A DNA stretch of 64,000 nucleotides, taken from contig NZ_JABWRY020000004.1 in the NCBI RefSeq assembly GCF_014269205.2, positions 1 through 64,000 on the forward strand. Reading direction: 5' to 3'. The first letter of the stretch is position 1. Each line of letters starts with the position of its first letter. This document shows, in pieces, positions 41,987 to 49,783 of the stretch. A program made the position numbers and the translations under genes. The stretch comes from Pseudomonas kermanshahensis (GTDB lineage Bacteria; Pseudomonadota; Gammaproteobacteria; Pseudomonadales; Pseudomonadaceae). The notes beneath the pieces are model-generated. The model saw nothing but the letters and a program-made list of their open reading frames with translations, was not told the origin of the DNA and searched no databases.

Positions 41987-44419
41987 TCACCATTTGTAGG
42001 TGGCGCTGGCAACGACGCTGCGCTCATCGCCGTAGTAGCAGTAGTAACTGTCACAGGTGGAGAGGTAGTCCTTGTTGAACACGTTGGTCGCGTTGACCGC
42101 CACCGACGCGCCTTTGAGGCTGTTGTTCAGGCGGCCGAGGTCGTAGTGCACCGAGGCATCGAACACGGTGTAGGCATTGGCCTTGCCCAGGTAGGTGTTG
42201 GCCTGGTCGCCATAGGTGTTGCCCGTGTAGCGCGCGCCACCGCCGATGCCGAAACCGTCAAGCACGCCGCTGTGCCAGGTGTAGTCGGCCCACAGCGAGG
42301 CTTGCTGGTTGGGCATCAGTTGCAGGCGGTTGCCTTTGTAGTCGCCCTTTTGCACTTCGGACTTGGCCAAGGTGTAGGCAGCAGTCAGCTTGAGGTTTTC
42401 GCTGACGTCGGATACCGCTTCCAGCTCCAGGCCGCGCACTTTCACTTCGCCAGTCTGGCTGGTGACGCTCACGTTGCCGATGGTGTTGGTGACCGAGACG
42501 TTTTTCTGGGTCAGGTCATACACGGCTGCCGACAGCAACGTGTTGGAACCTGGCGGTTGGTATTTGATACCCAGCTCCCATTGCTTGCCTTCGGTCGGTT
42601 TGAACGACTCCGTGGCAGACACGGCGGCATTGCTGACCGGCTGGAACGACTCCGCATACGACAGATACGGTACAAAGCCCGAGTCGAACACATAGCTGAT
42701 CGCCGCGTTGCCGCTGAATTGCTTGTCACGTTGGGTGTTGGTGGCATCGCCCTGGTTGAGGTACTTGGTGCCGGTGTGCACCCAGTCTTCCCGGCCACCC
42801 AGGGTCAGGCGCCAGTTGTTCAGTGCCATCTGGTCCTGGACATACAGGCCCGTCTGACGGGTTTTCTGGTTGTAGTCATAGAACGCCGTGGAGCGATCCG
42901 GGCGGGTGATCGGCAGCCCGTAAACCGGGTTGTTGACGTTGCTGTTCGGTACGTTGAAGCCGTAGATCGATAGGTAGTTGGTGTTGACGCGCTGGTGGTC
43001 CAGGCCGATCAGCAGGGTGTGGGTAATGTCCCCGCTGGCGAAGTCAGCCTGGAAGTTGTTGTCCACGGCGAATTGGCTGATGTCTTCGTCGACGTTGGTG
43101 GACATGCGGCTGACAGTCCCATCGTCTTGTACTGGCCCACCGCCCTCGTAGTAGCTGCCGGGGGTGATGGTCTGGAACGCCAGGTCCGACTTGGTGTAGC
43201 GCAGGTTTTGGCGGAACTGCCAGACATCGTTGATGCGATGCTCGAAGGCATAGCCCAGCGCGTAGTAGGTGCGGTCGTAGAACTCGTAGTCCGGATCGCC
43301 CAGGTTTTTGTGGTGGGAGATCTTGCCGAACGGCATGTCGATCTTGGTGCCCTGGATCGGCCGAAACTGGCTGGTGGCGCCGGTATCGTCGCGGGTGAAC
43401 TGGGTCAGCAAGGTCAGCGAGGTGTCGTCGTCGATGTTCCAGGTCAGGCTCGGGGCGATGTTGTAGCGCTTGTCGTCGATATGGTCGATCTGGGTGCCGC
43501 CATCGCGGATCACGCCACTGACGCTGTACAGGAACTGACCTTGGTCGTCGATTTTGCCGGTGCTGGCGAAGTTGATCTGGCGGTGGTTGTCGCTGCCGTA
43601 CTGCAGTTCGATTTCGTGGGTGCTTTCAGCTTGTGGGCGACGGCTGACCATGTCCAGCAGGCCGCCCGGTGGGGTTTGCCCATAGATCGAGGAAGCCGGG
43701 CCGCGCAGCAGTGCGAGGCGGTCGAGGTTCCAGGTTTCAGCTTTCGGGTTGGCGTACACGCCACGGGGCAGCGGCAGGCCATCGAGGAACTGGGTCGGCT
43801 CGAAGCCACGCACGCGCATCCAGTCATAGCGTGTGTCGCTGCCGAAGCTGGCAGACACGATGCCGGGCATGTAGCGCACGGCATCATCCAGGCTGTGCAC
43901 GCCGCGGTCGGCCATTTGCTGGCGTGTGGCAACAGAGATGGAGCGGGGGACTTCGACCAGCGCGGTATCGGTCTTGGTGCCGGCGGCGGTGCGCTGGGCG
44001 AGGTAGCCCTCTACCGGGCCCCAGGCGCTTTCGCTGACGCTGTCGGCGTTCACGGTGGTTTCCGGCAGTGCCAGGGTGCCGTCCGGGACGGCCACCAGGC
44101 TGTAGCTGCCAACGCTGCTCTGCTGCAGCTGCAACCCAGTGCCGCGCAGGGCGGCCTGCAAGGCGCCGATGCCGTCGTACTGGCCGTTGACCGGGGCCGA
44201 GGTGCGGCCGCTGACCAGGGCCGGGTCGATGGCCAGGGCGATGCCTGATTGGCTGGCGATCTGGTTGAGGGTGCTGGCCAAGGGCGCGCTAGGCAGGTCG
44301 TAGGCGCGCTGGGCGGATTGCTCGGCGGCGAACAGGGCAGGGCTGGCCAGCGGCGCGGCCAGGCCAATGGCCAGGGCCATCAGGCTGGGGCGCAGGATAC
44401 GATCGACAGTACGGGACAT
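41987..44419 (-). CDS. TonB-dependent siderophore receptor with N-terminal signalling domain
   Basis: An 810-residue outer-membrane receptor. The signal peptide is about residues 1-31 (ending SPALFA). A secretin/TonB short N-terminal (STN) domain follows (AYDLPSAPLASTLNQIASQS, about 38-57). The plug has VEVPRSISVATRQQMADR and ARVLRGPASSIYGQ-like ALLRGPASSIYGQTPPGGLL. The beta-barrel ends ERSVVASATYKW with a C-terminal aromatic residue. The STN domain means it transduces ligand binding through TonB to the adjacent FecR-like anti-sigma factor. The ligand is likely a hydroxamate-type ferric siderophore but cannot be fixed here. Confidence 0.93.
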   Translation of the reverse strand: MSRTVDRILRPSLMALAIGLAAPLASPALFAAEQSAQRAYDLPSAPLASTLNQIASQSGIALAIDPALVSGRTSAPVNGQYDGIGALQAALRGTGLQLQQSSVGSYSLVAVPDGTLALPETTVNADSVSESAWGPVEGYLAQRTAAGTKTDTALVEVPRSISVATRQQMADRGVHSLDDAVRYMPGIVSASFGSDTRYDWMRVRGFEPTQFLDGLPLPRGVYANPKAETWNLDRLALLRGPASSIYGQTPPGGLLDMVSRRPQAESTHEIELQYGSDNHRQINFASTGKIDDQGQFLYSVSGVIRDGGTQIDHIDDKRYNIAPSLTWNIDDDTSLTLLTQFTRDDTGATSQFRPIQGTKIDMPFGKISHHKNLGDPDYEFYDRTYYALGYAFEHRINDVWQFRQNLRYTKSDLAFQTITPGSYYEGGGPVQDDGTVSRMSTNVDEDISQFAVDNNFQADFASGDITHTLLIGLDHQRVNTNYLSIYGFNVPNSNVNNPVYGLPITRPDRSTAFYDYNQKTRQTGLYVQDQMALNNWRLTLGGREDWVHTGTKYLNQGDATNTQRDKQFSGNAAISYVFDSGFVPYLSYAESFQPVSNAAVSATESFKPTEGKQWELGIKYQPPGSNTLLSAAVYDLTQKNVSVTNTIGNVSVTSQTGEVKVRGLELEAVSDVSENLKLTAAYTLAKSEVQKGDYKGNRLQLMPNQQASLWADYTWHSGVLDGFGIGGGARYTGNTYGDQANTYLGKANAYTVFDASVHYDLGRLNNSLKGASVAVNATNVFNKDYLSTCDSYYCYYGDERSVVASATYKW

Positions 44420-44548
44420 GCAGCGGCTCCAAGACGGATAAGTGCTAACTGCTTCCTTGCCGAGCGAGATTTCAAAAGTGACAGGGCTTGTCGAAAAAAA
44501 AGTAAAAAGACTTCAAGAACCGGCGATGCCCGTTCAAACGCCATCCGC

Positions 44549-44644
44549 TGTAGAAGCAGCCTTGTGCTGCGAAGAGGCCAGTGAAAGCAGCGAAGATCCA
44601 CTGTGTTGTCGCGGGCCTCTTCGCAGCGCAAGGCTGCTCCTACA
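44549..44644. repeat. REP pair, GCAGCCTTGTGCTGCGAA subfamily
   Basis: TGTAGAAGCAGCCTTGTGCT faces AGCGCAAGGCTGCTCCTACA. It occupies the 252-bp gap between fecR-like and receptor genes, which points to separate expression of the two. Confidence 0.9.
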
Positions 44645-44671
44645 GTGCATTCGCGCCAGAACAACAGATCA

Positions 44672-45628
44672 CTATTTGGCCTTGACGGTCACCCACCACG
44701 GCGTATGCCGCTCGATCTGCACCGGCAGTGCCGGCTCCAGCGACGCCAGGGCTAGGTCGGTGTCGGTCAGCGGGAAGCTGCCGGTGACACGCAGGTCGGC
44801 AACTTCGTCAGCCACCCCGAGATGGCCGCTGCGGTAATGCCCAAGCGCGGCCAGCAAGTCAGCCAAGCGCACGTTGTCCACCACCAGCATGCCGCGGGTC
44901 CAGGCATCGGCGCCGACGGCGACTGTGCCGACCTGGCCAAGCCCGTTGGCATCCATGAGCACCTGCTGGCCTTCGCGCAACACCTGCTCGTCGCCACTGT
45001 TCAGCGGCATGGCCGCGACCGAGGCCTGCAGCACTTCCAGGCGTGTGCCCTGTGCCTCACGGCGTACCAGGAAGCGTGTGCCCAGCGGGCGCAGGCGACC
45101 GTCGTCGGTGCGTACCAGCAACGGGCGTGGGTCTTGGTGGCCAGTCTCGACCGAGATTTCGCCCTGGTGCAGCACGATCACCCGTTGCTCGCCTTGGTAG
45201 TCGATATCCACCGCGGTATGGGTGTTCAGGCTCAGCAGGGTGCCGTCTTCCAGGCGCAGGGTGCGCAGCTCGCCGGTGGCGGTGCGTTGGTCGGCCAGCC
45301 AATAGTTCGGTGACAGCGAGGGGGCGCCGACCCAGGCCAGCAGTGAGCCCAGCAGCAACATCCCGGCCAGGCCGCTGCCAACCTTGCCGATGCGCCGCCG
45401 CAGCCCGGCCCGCGACTGCAGCAGTGCCTGGCGCGCAGGCCCGGCAGCGGCGCTCACGCGCTGGTCGAGGCTGCCCAGTTGGCGCCAGGCGCGGGCATGC
45501 TCTTCGCTGGCGGCGTGCCAGCGCATGAACGCGTTGCGCTCATCAGGCGTGCCGCTGCCTTCATCCAGGCTCAGCTTCCAGGCGATGGCCGCTTCCAGGA
45601 CGCGGGACGATACCGGTGAGCCGTTCAC
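44672..45628 (-). CDS. FecR-family anti-sigma factor
   Basis: A 318-residue protein starting at GTG 45628, which overlaps the sigma gene stop as GTGA. The N-terminal cytoplasmic part has the DUF4880 signature (AIAWKLSLDEGSGTPDERNAF, FMRWHAASEEHARAWRQL). One TM lies near residues 90-108 (GMLLLGSLLAWVGAPSL). The periplasmic FecR domain follows (LRTLRLEDGTLLSLNTHTAV), with a C-terminal STN-like segment. It would hold the sigma factor inactive until the receptor is occupied by its siderophore. Confidence 0.92.
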   Translation of the reverse strand: MNGSPVSSRVLEAAIAWKLSLDEGSGTPDERNAFMRWHAASEEHARAWRQLGSLDQRVSAAAGPARQALLQSRAGLRRRIGKVGSGLAGMLLLGSLLAWVGAPSLSPNYWLADQRTATGELRTLRLEDGTLLSLNTHTAVDIDYQGEQRVIVLHQGEISVETGHQDPRPLLVRTDDGRLRPLGTRFLVRREAQGTRLEVLQASVAAMPLNSGDEQVLREGQQVLMDANGLGQVGTVAVGADAWTRGMLVVDNVRLADLLAALGHYRSGHLGVADEVADLRVTGSFPLTDTDLALASLEPALPVQIERHTPWWVTVKAK

Positions 45629-46143
45629 GTCGGCTCCCCGTACAAGGCCACATAGCACTGGCGCAGGCCTTGGGCGATGTACTGGCGTACCCGCGATACC
45701 GAAACGCCAAGGCGCTCGGCGATTTCGGCATGGCCCATGCCGTCCAGGCGGTTGTACAGGAAGGCCGCCCGCGCTTTGCTCGACAGTTTGCCCAGCAGAC
45801 GGTCGATGGCTTTGAGGTCTTCGAGAATCAGGTGCTGGGTTTCCGGGGAGGGGTGTTCGGCTTCGGGCAGCAGGGCGAGTTCGGCCAGGTAGGCCTGCTC
45901 CAGCGCGGTGCGGCGGAAATGGTCGAACATCAGCCCTTTGGCCACGGCGGCCAGAAAGGCGCGTGGCTCGCGGGGCGTTTCCAGCCGATCACGGCCGAGC
46001 AGGCGCACGAAGGTGTCCTGGCTCAGGTCTTCGGCACGCTGACGGCAGGCCATGCTGCGTTGCAGCCAGGCGAGCAGCCAACTGCGATGGTCGCGGTAAA
46101 GCGCACCGACCAGCTCGGCGTGTGGGCTGTGTGCAGAAGACAA
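45625..46143 (-). CDS. FecI-family ECF sigma factor
   Basis: A 172-residue ECF sigma factor. Region 2 reads ALYRDHRSWLLAWLQRSMAC then AEDLSQDTFVRLLGRDRLE. Region 4 has DGMGHAEIAERLGVSVSRVR and QYIAQGLRQCYVALYGEP. The predicted start is TTG 46143, with GGGGGGA about 7 bp upstream. It is co-translated with the FecR-like gene and probably drives the TonB receptor gene. A Fur-like box lies just upstream, so it should be made under iron limitation. Confidence 0.93.
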   Translation of the reverse strand: MSSAHSPHAELVGALYRDHRSWLLAWLQRSMACRQRAEDLSQDTFVRLLGRDRLETPREPRAFLAAVAKGLMFDHFRRTALEQAYLAELALLPEAEHPSPETQHLILEDLKAIDRLLGKLSSKARAAFLYNRLDGMGHAEIAERLGVSVSRVRQYIAQGLRQCYVALYGEPT

Positions 46144-46176
46144 GCAGCGTCCCCCCGGAACGAATGCATTAACTAA

Positions 46177-46191
46177 CGATAATTATTCGCG
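46177..46191. promoter_or_regulatory. Candidate Fur box upstream of the sigma gene
   Basis: CGATAATTATTCGCG matches the 7-1-7 Fur consensus TGATAATnATTATCA at 10 of 14 defined positions. It lies 34 bp before the sigma start codon, where it would cover the promoter. Confidence 0.55.
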
Positions 46192-46266
46192 ATTGTTGCA
46201 GAGGCAGGGGGCGGGGCGCAATGGACGCTTATCGGATTGCCACTATGGTGCTGTGTTTCCTATGCC

Positions 46267-46360
46267 GGCCCCTTCGCGGGCAAGCCCGCTCCCACAGGAT
46301 CTCACTGGCTTCAAGGGCAGCGCATTCCCTGTGGGAGCGGGCTTGCCCCGCGAAAGGGCC
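46267..46360. repeat. REP pair between sigma and exonuclease genes
   Basis: CCCCTTCGCGGGCAAGCCCG faces CGGGCTTGCCCCGCGAAAGG across about 35 bp. Standard GCGGGCTTGC subfamily. Confidence 0.92.
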
Positions 46361-46379
46361 AGTGGGGCCATCATAAAAT

Positions 46380-47090
46380 TCACAGGCCGTGACTATGCAC
46401 CTTACGCCGACGCCACCCCCGCAACCGCTGCTCCAGCTGCAACGGGCTGTCCAACTGCTGGCGGCGGGCCTGGCTGAACAGGATCAAAGCCAGCTCAGCA
46501 GTCACCTGGGCATCGGCACTGGCATGGTGGCGCTCTTCCACCTGCAGGCCAAAACGCGCAACCCAGTCATCCAGCCCGGCTTCGCGCAGCACCGTGTCGG
46601 GGTTGAGCATCGGCGCCAGTTCGGCAACATCGAGAAACGGCAACTGCAGGCGATAGCCCAGGCTTTCTTTCAGCGCACGCGCGAGCATGCGCTGGTCGAA
46701 GGGCGCATGGAACGCCAGCACTGGGCTATCGCCAATGAAGTCGAGCAGGTCGAGCAAGGCCTCGACCGGGTCGCAGCCGGCCGCCAGGGCACTGGGCCCC
46801 AGCCCGTGGATCAACACGCTGGCGTTGGTCTTTTGGGTCGGGCGGTACAGGGTGCGTTCAAACTGCTGGGCAAAGTCGATGGCGCCGTCTTCGATGGCCA
46901 CGGCGCCAATCGACAACACCTGGTCACGGTTTGGGTTGAGGCCGCTGGTTTCCAGGTCCAGCACCACCCAGCGCTGTTCACGCAACGTGCACACCCCCAG
47001 CGCCGACGGCTTGGGCAACTGCGCCAGGCGCTGGCGCGAGGCGTCGTCCAGGTCGGGCATGCTGGGGCGTAGCCAGGCGAACAGGCTCAT
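46380..47090 (-). CDS. DnaQ-like 3'-5' exonuclease (DEDDh)
   Basis: A 236-residue exonuclease-fold protein. VVLDLETSGLNPNRDQVLS has the DLE pair of Exo I. LAFHAPFDQRMLARAL is Exo II with Asp. RHHASADAQVTAELALILF is Exo III with His and Asp, so all DEDDh ligands are present. It is annotated as Pol III epsilon-like in pseudomonads but is distinct from the replicative dnaQ. Its start overlaps the DUF294 gene stop by ATGA (47087-47090), so both are made together. The natural substrate is not known. Confidence 0.9.
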   Translation of the reverse strand: MSLFAWLRPSMPDLDDASRQRLAQLPKPSALGVCTLREQRWVVLDLETSGLNPNRDQVLSIGAVAIEDGAIDFAQQFERTLYRPTQKTNASVLIHGLGPSALAAGCDPVEALLDLLDFIGDSPVLAFHAPFDQRMLARALKESLGYRLQLPFLDVAELAPMLNPDTVLREAGLDDWVARFGLQVEERHHASADAQVTAELALILFSQARRQQLDSPLQLEQRLRGWRRRKVHSHGL

Positions 47091-49024
47091 AGCTGGTACC
47101 GCAAGGCCAGGCTGCTTTGCAGGCGCTGCGCCTGGCGCAGCGACTCCCGCAGAATGCGCCGGTCCAGGTGGTTGAGGCTGTCTGGGTCGACGCGGTTGGA
47201 GTAGGGCAGGTTATCGCGGGTCTGGCGCTGGTGCTGCTGCATGCGGGTTTGCTGGATGAAGTGGTAAGCCTCTTCATACGCTGCGCCGTCGAGTGGCTCG
47301 ATGACGCCTTTCGTCACCAGTTGGCGCAAGCGCTCGAGGGTGTTGCAGGCACCGATGCCATTGGCCAGGGCCAGCAACCGCGCGCCATCGACGAAGGGCG
47401 TCAGGCCCTGCACCTTGAGGTCGAGGGTGGCGGCCTTGTCATTGCCTTGGCGGGTCAGCACGAATTCACGCAGGCGGCCCACGGGTGGGCGCTGGCGCAG
47501 GGCGTTGTCGGCCATCATGCGCTGGAAGAGGCGGTTGTCGGCCACCTGCGCCAGCAGGCTTTGGCGCAGTTGTTCGCAGCCTTGCTCGTCGCCCCAGACC
47601 ACACGCAGGTCGAAATAGATGCTCGAAGCCAGCAGGTTTTCCGGGCTGGCCTCGCGGACGAAGCCGGCAAAGCGCTGTGCCCATTCGCTGCGTGACAGGC
47701 ACAGCTCGGGGTTGCCGGCCATGACATTGCCCTTGCACAGGGTAAAACCGCACTGGGCCAGGCATTGGTTGATGTACTGCGCCAGTGGCAGTAGGCGGGC
47801 GCGGACCGCGTCGGCTTCGGCGCTGTCGCGGGCTTCGAACAGGATGCCGTTGTCCTGGTCGGTGTGCAGGGTCTGCTCGCGCCGCCCTTCGCTGCCGAAA
47901 CACAGCCAGCTGAAGGGCACGCCTGGGTCGCCGCGCTCGGCCAGGGCCAGTTCGATGACCCGGCAGACGGTGTGGTCGTTCAGCAGCGTGATGATCTGGG
48001 TGATCTGCGTCGACGAGGCGCCGTGGGCGAGCATGCGCTCGACCAGTTGGCTGATTTCACCGCGCAGGGAAACCAGGGTTTCCAGGCGTGGTGCATGACG
48101 AATGGTACGCGCCAGGTGCACCAGGTCGACCCGTTGCAGGGAGAACAGGTCACGTTCGGAGACCACCCCGCACAGGCGCTGGTTGTCCACCAGGCAAACA
48201 TGGGCGATGTGCCGCTCGGTCATGGCCATGGCGGCGTCGAAGGCGCTGGCCTGCGGGCTGAGGTAGAACGGTTTGGCGGTCATGTGCTGCTCGATCGGCG
48301 CACCCAGGTGGGCATCCGCGGCGGCTACCACCTGGCGCAGGTCGCGCAGGGTGAAGATGCCGATCGGGTAGCGTGCGGGGTCGACCACGACAATGCTGCC
48401 GACCTGCTGCTCGTGCATCAACCGCACGGCGTCGCGCAGCGGCATGTCGGGGCTGCAGACCACCGGGTGACGCATGGCCAGTTCGCCCAAGGGGGTATTC
48501 AACGAGTACTGGGTGCCGAGGGTTTCCACGGCACGTTGGCGCACTTGCTGGTTGACCTGGTCGAGCAGGCTGCTGACCCCGCGCAGGGCGAAGTCGCGAA
48601 AGGCTTCTGACAAGGAGAACACGCGGATGAACGCGGCCTTGTTCAGTTGCAGGCAGAAGGTGTCCTCACCGGCCAGGTGCTCGGTGCGGGTGGCACGCTC
48701 GCCCAGCAGCGCGGCCAGGGGGAAGCACTCGCCGCTGGTGATCTCGAAGGTGGTTTCCACCCCGGGTTTGACCAGGTGCTGGCGCTCGCCCACGACGCGC
48801 CCCTGCTTGACGATGTAGAAGTGTTCGACCGGGCCATCGGCGGGTTTGACGATGCTTTCGCCGCTGGCATAGAAGCGCAGCTGGCACTGCTCGACCAGAT
48901 ACGCCAGGTGGCCGTGCTCCATCTGGTTGAACGGGGGGAAGCGCTGCAGAAACTGCAACGTGCCTTGTATGTTCTGTAGCACAGCCGTCCTGCCCGCCTG
49001 GCTGTAGGCGTCCTTTTTACTCAT
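47087..49024 (-). CDS. cNMP-binding/CBS/DUF294 nucleotidyltransferase-like protein
   Basis: A 645-residue cytosolic protein. The N-terminal cyclic-nucleotide-binding-like domain (about 25-145) includes SGECFPLAALLGERATRTEH. Two CBS domains follow (about 180-300: HPVVCSPDMPLRDAVRLMHE, AFDAAMAMTERHIAHVCLVD). A DUF294 nucleotidyltransferase domain has GSEGRREQTLHTDQDNGILF near 380, with the DxD-like metal pair in TDQDN. A DUF294_C domain is at the end. The architecture resembles GlnD-type nucleotidyltransferases with ligand-sensing modules. The target is unknown. It is transcribed with the exonuclease gene; the pair recurs in pseudomonads. Confidence 0.9.
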   Translation of the reverse strand: MSKKDAYSQAGRTAVLQNIQGTLQFLQRFPPFNQMEHGHLAYLVEQCQLRFYASGESIVKPADGPVEHFYIVKQGRVVGERQHLVKPGVETTFEITSGECFPLAALLGERATRTEHLAGEDTFCLQLNKAAFIRVFSLSEAFRDFALRGVSSLLDQVNQQVRQRAVETLGTQYSLNTPLGELAMRHPVVCSPDMPLRDAVRLMHEQQVGSIVVVDPARYPIGIFTLRDLRQVVAAADAHLGAPIEQHMTAKPFYLSPQASAFDAAMAMTERHIAHVCLVDNQRLCGVVSERDLFSLQRVDLVHLARTIRHAPRLETLVSLRGEISQLVERMLAHGASSTQITQIITLLNDHTVCRVIELALAERGDPGVPFSWLCFGSEGRREQTLHTDQDNGILFEARDSAEADAVRARLLPLAQYINQCLAQCGFTLCKGNVMAGNPELCLSRSEWAQRFAGFVREASPENLLASSIYFDLRVVWGDEQGCEQLRQSLLAQVADNRLFQRMMADNALRQRPPVGRLREFVLTRQGNDKAATLDLKVQGLTPFVDGARLLALANGIGACNTLERLRQLVTKGVIEPLDGAAYEEAYHFIQQTRMQQHQRQTRDNLPYSNRVDPDSLNHLDRRILRESLRQAQRLQSSLALRYQL

Positions 49025-49050
49025 GAAGCTGACCGTATCGCTACGCCGAA

Positions 49051-49070
49051 CTATATATATCTATATATAG
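49051..49070. promoter_or_regulatory. AT-only near-palindrome in a divergent promoter region
   Basis: CTATATATATCTATATATAG is a 20-bp near-palindrome of almost pure T/A steps in a GC-rich genome. It sits 27 bp upstream of the DUF294 gene start and 134 bp before the divergent receiver gene. It could be a promoter element or a bendable, easily melted site. Confidence 0.4.
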
Positions 49071-49203
49071 GTGCCGGCCTTGTTGTTCTCGGTCCCCATG
49101 GTCGGCTGGCTGCGCTGTGGTGCCCATTGGACGTAAGTCTATGAGCGGCGTGTGATCAATATCGCAAGATGCGGTCTTACCGTGAGCACGACTTTTTGAC
49201 GAG

Positions 49204-49653
49204 ATGACCATGGTTGAGCATGACGACCTCCTGAGTGACGCCGAACGCGAGGCACTGGCCGTGGTAAGTGCGCCTGTTGCGCCCCGACCGGTGGTGCTGG
49301 TGGTCGATGACAATGCCGTGAACAGGAAGGCGCTGAGCTACTATCTGAAAAGCAGAGGCATCGATTGCATGACGGCCGACGGTGCTCTGGAAGCGCTGTG
49401 GAAGCTGCACTGGGAACCCAGAATTGCCCTGATGATTACTGATCTGCGCATGGAACCCAAGGATGGAATGGCGTTGATCCGGCAGATTCGTGAGTCGAGG
49501 TGGGCGGCGTTGTCGATCATCGTGGTGTCGGGTGACACCGATGTGAAAGAGGCGGTGGATGTGATGCACCTTGGGGTGGTGGATTTTCTGCTCAAACCTG
49601 TGGATCTGGAGAAACTGCTGAGGTTAGTGAAGCAGGAGTTAGGGCTCAAGTAG
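49204..49653 (+). CDS. Stand-alone response regulator receiver protein
   Basis: A 149-residue single-domain receiver (or 147 from the second ATG at 49210). An N-terminal tail of about 28 residues precedes the domain. LVVDDNAVNRKALSYYLKSR holds the acidic pair Asp35-Asp36. LMITDLRMEPKDGMALI holds phospho-Asp80. SIIVVSGDTD and FLLKPVDLEKLL supply the Ser and Lys of the active site. No output domain and no neighbouring kinase gene are present, so it probably relays phosphate or binds a protein partner. It is divergent from the DUF294 gene. Confidence 0.88.
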   Translation: MTMVEHDDLLSDAEREALAVVSAPVAPRPVVLVVDDNAVNRKALSYYLKSRGIDCMTADGALEALWKLHWEPRIALMITDLRMEPKDGMALIRQIRESRWAALSIIVVSGDTDVKEAVDVMHLGVVDFLLKPVDLEKLLRLVKQELGLK

Positions 49654-49671
49654 GTCGGTTGCTTGTGCCAT

Positions 49672-49762
49672 AGCATTCGCGGGCAAGCCCGCTCCCACAA
49701 GTACCCCACTGCATTCGAGCTGAGTGGGGTACCTGTGGGAGCGGGCTTGCCCGCGAATGGGC
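49672..49762. repeat. REP pair downstream of glcB
   Basis: CATTCGCGGGCAAGCCCGCT faces AGCGGGCTTGCCCGCGAATG. The 25-bp arms are nearly perfect, and GTACCCCACT / AGTGGGGTAC in the spacer extends the stem. It lies between two convergent genes. Confidence 0.92.
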
Positions 49763-49783
49763 CGCGCAGCGGCCCCTTGCGAT

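Noticed and set aside
44432..44456. GGAA-N16-CGTCT on the minus strand before the TonB receptor, resembling an ECF-sigma promoter
   Set aside because: The -10-like element is only 12 bp from the receptor start codon, so the transcript would lack its ribosome site. It may be chance unless the start codon is further in.
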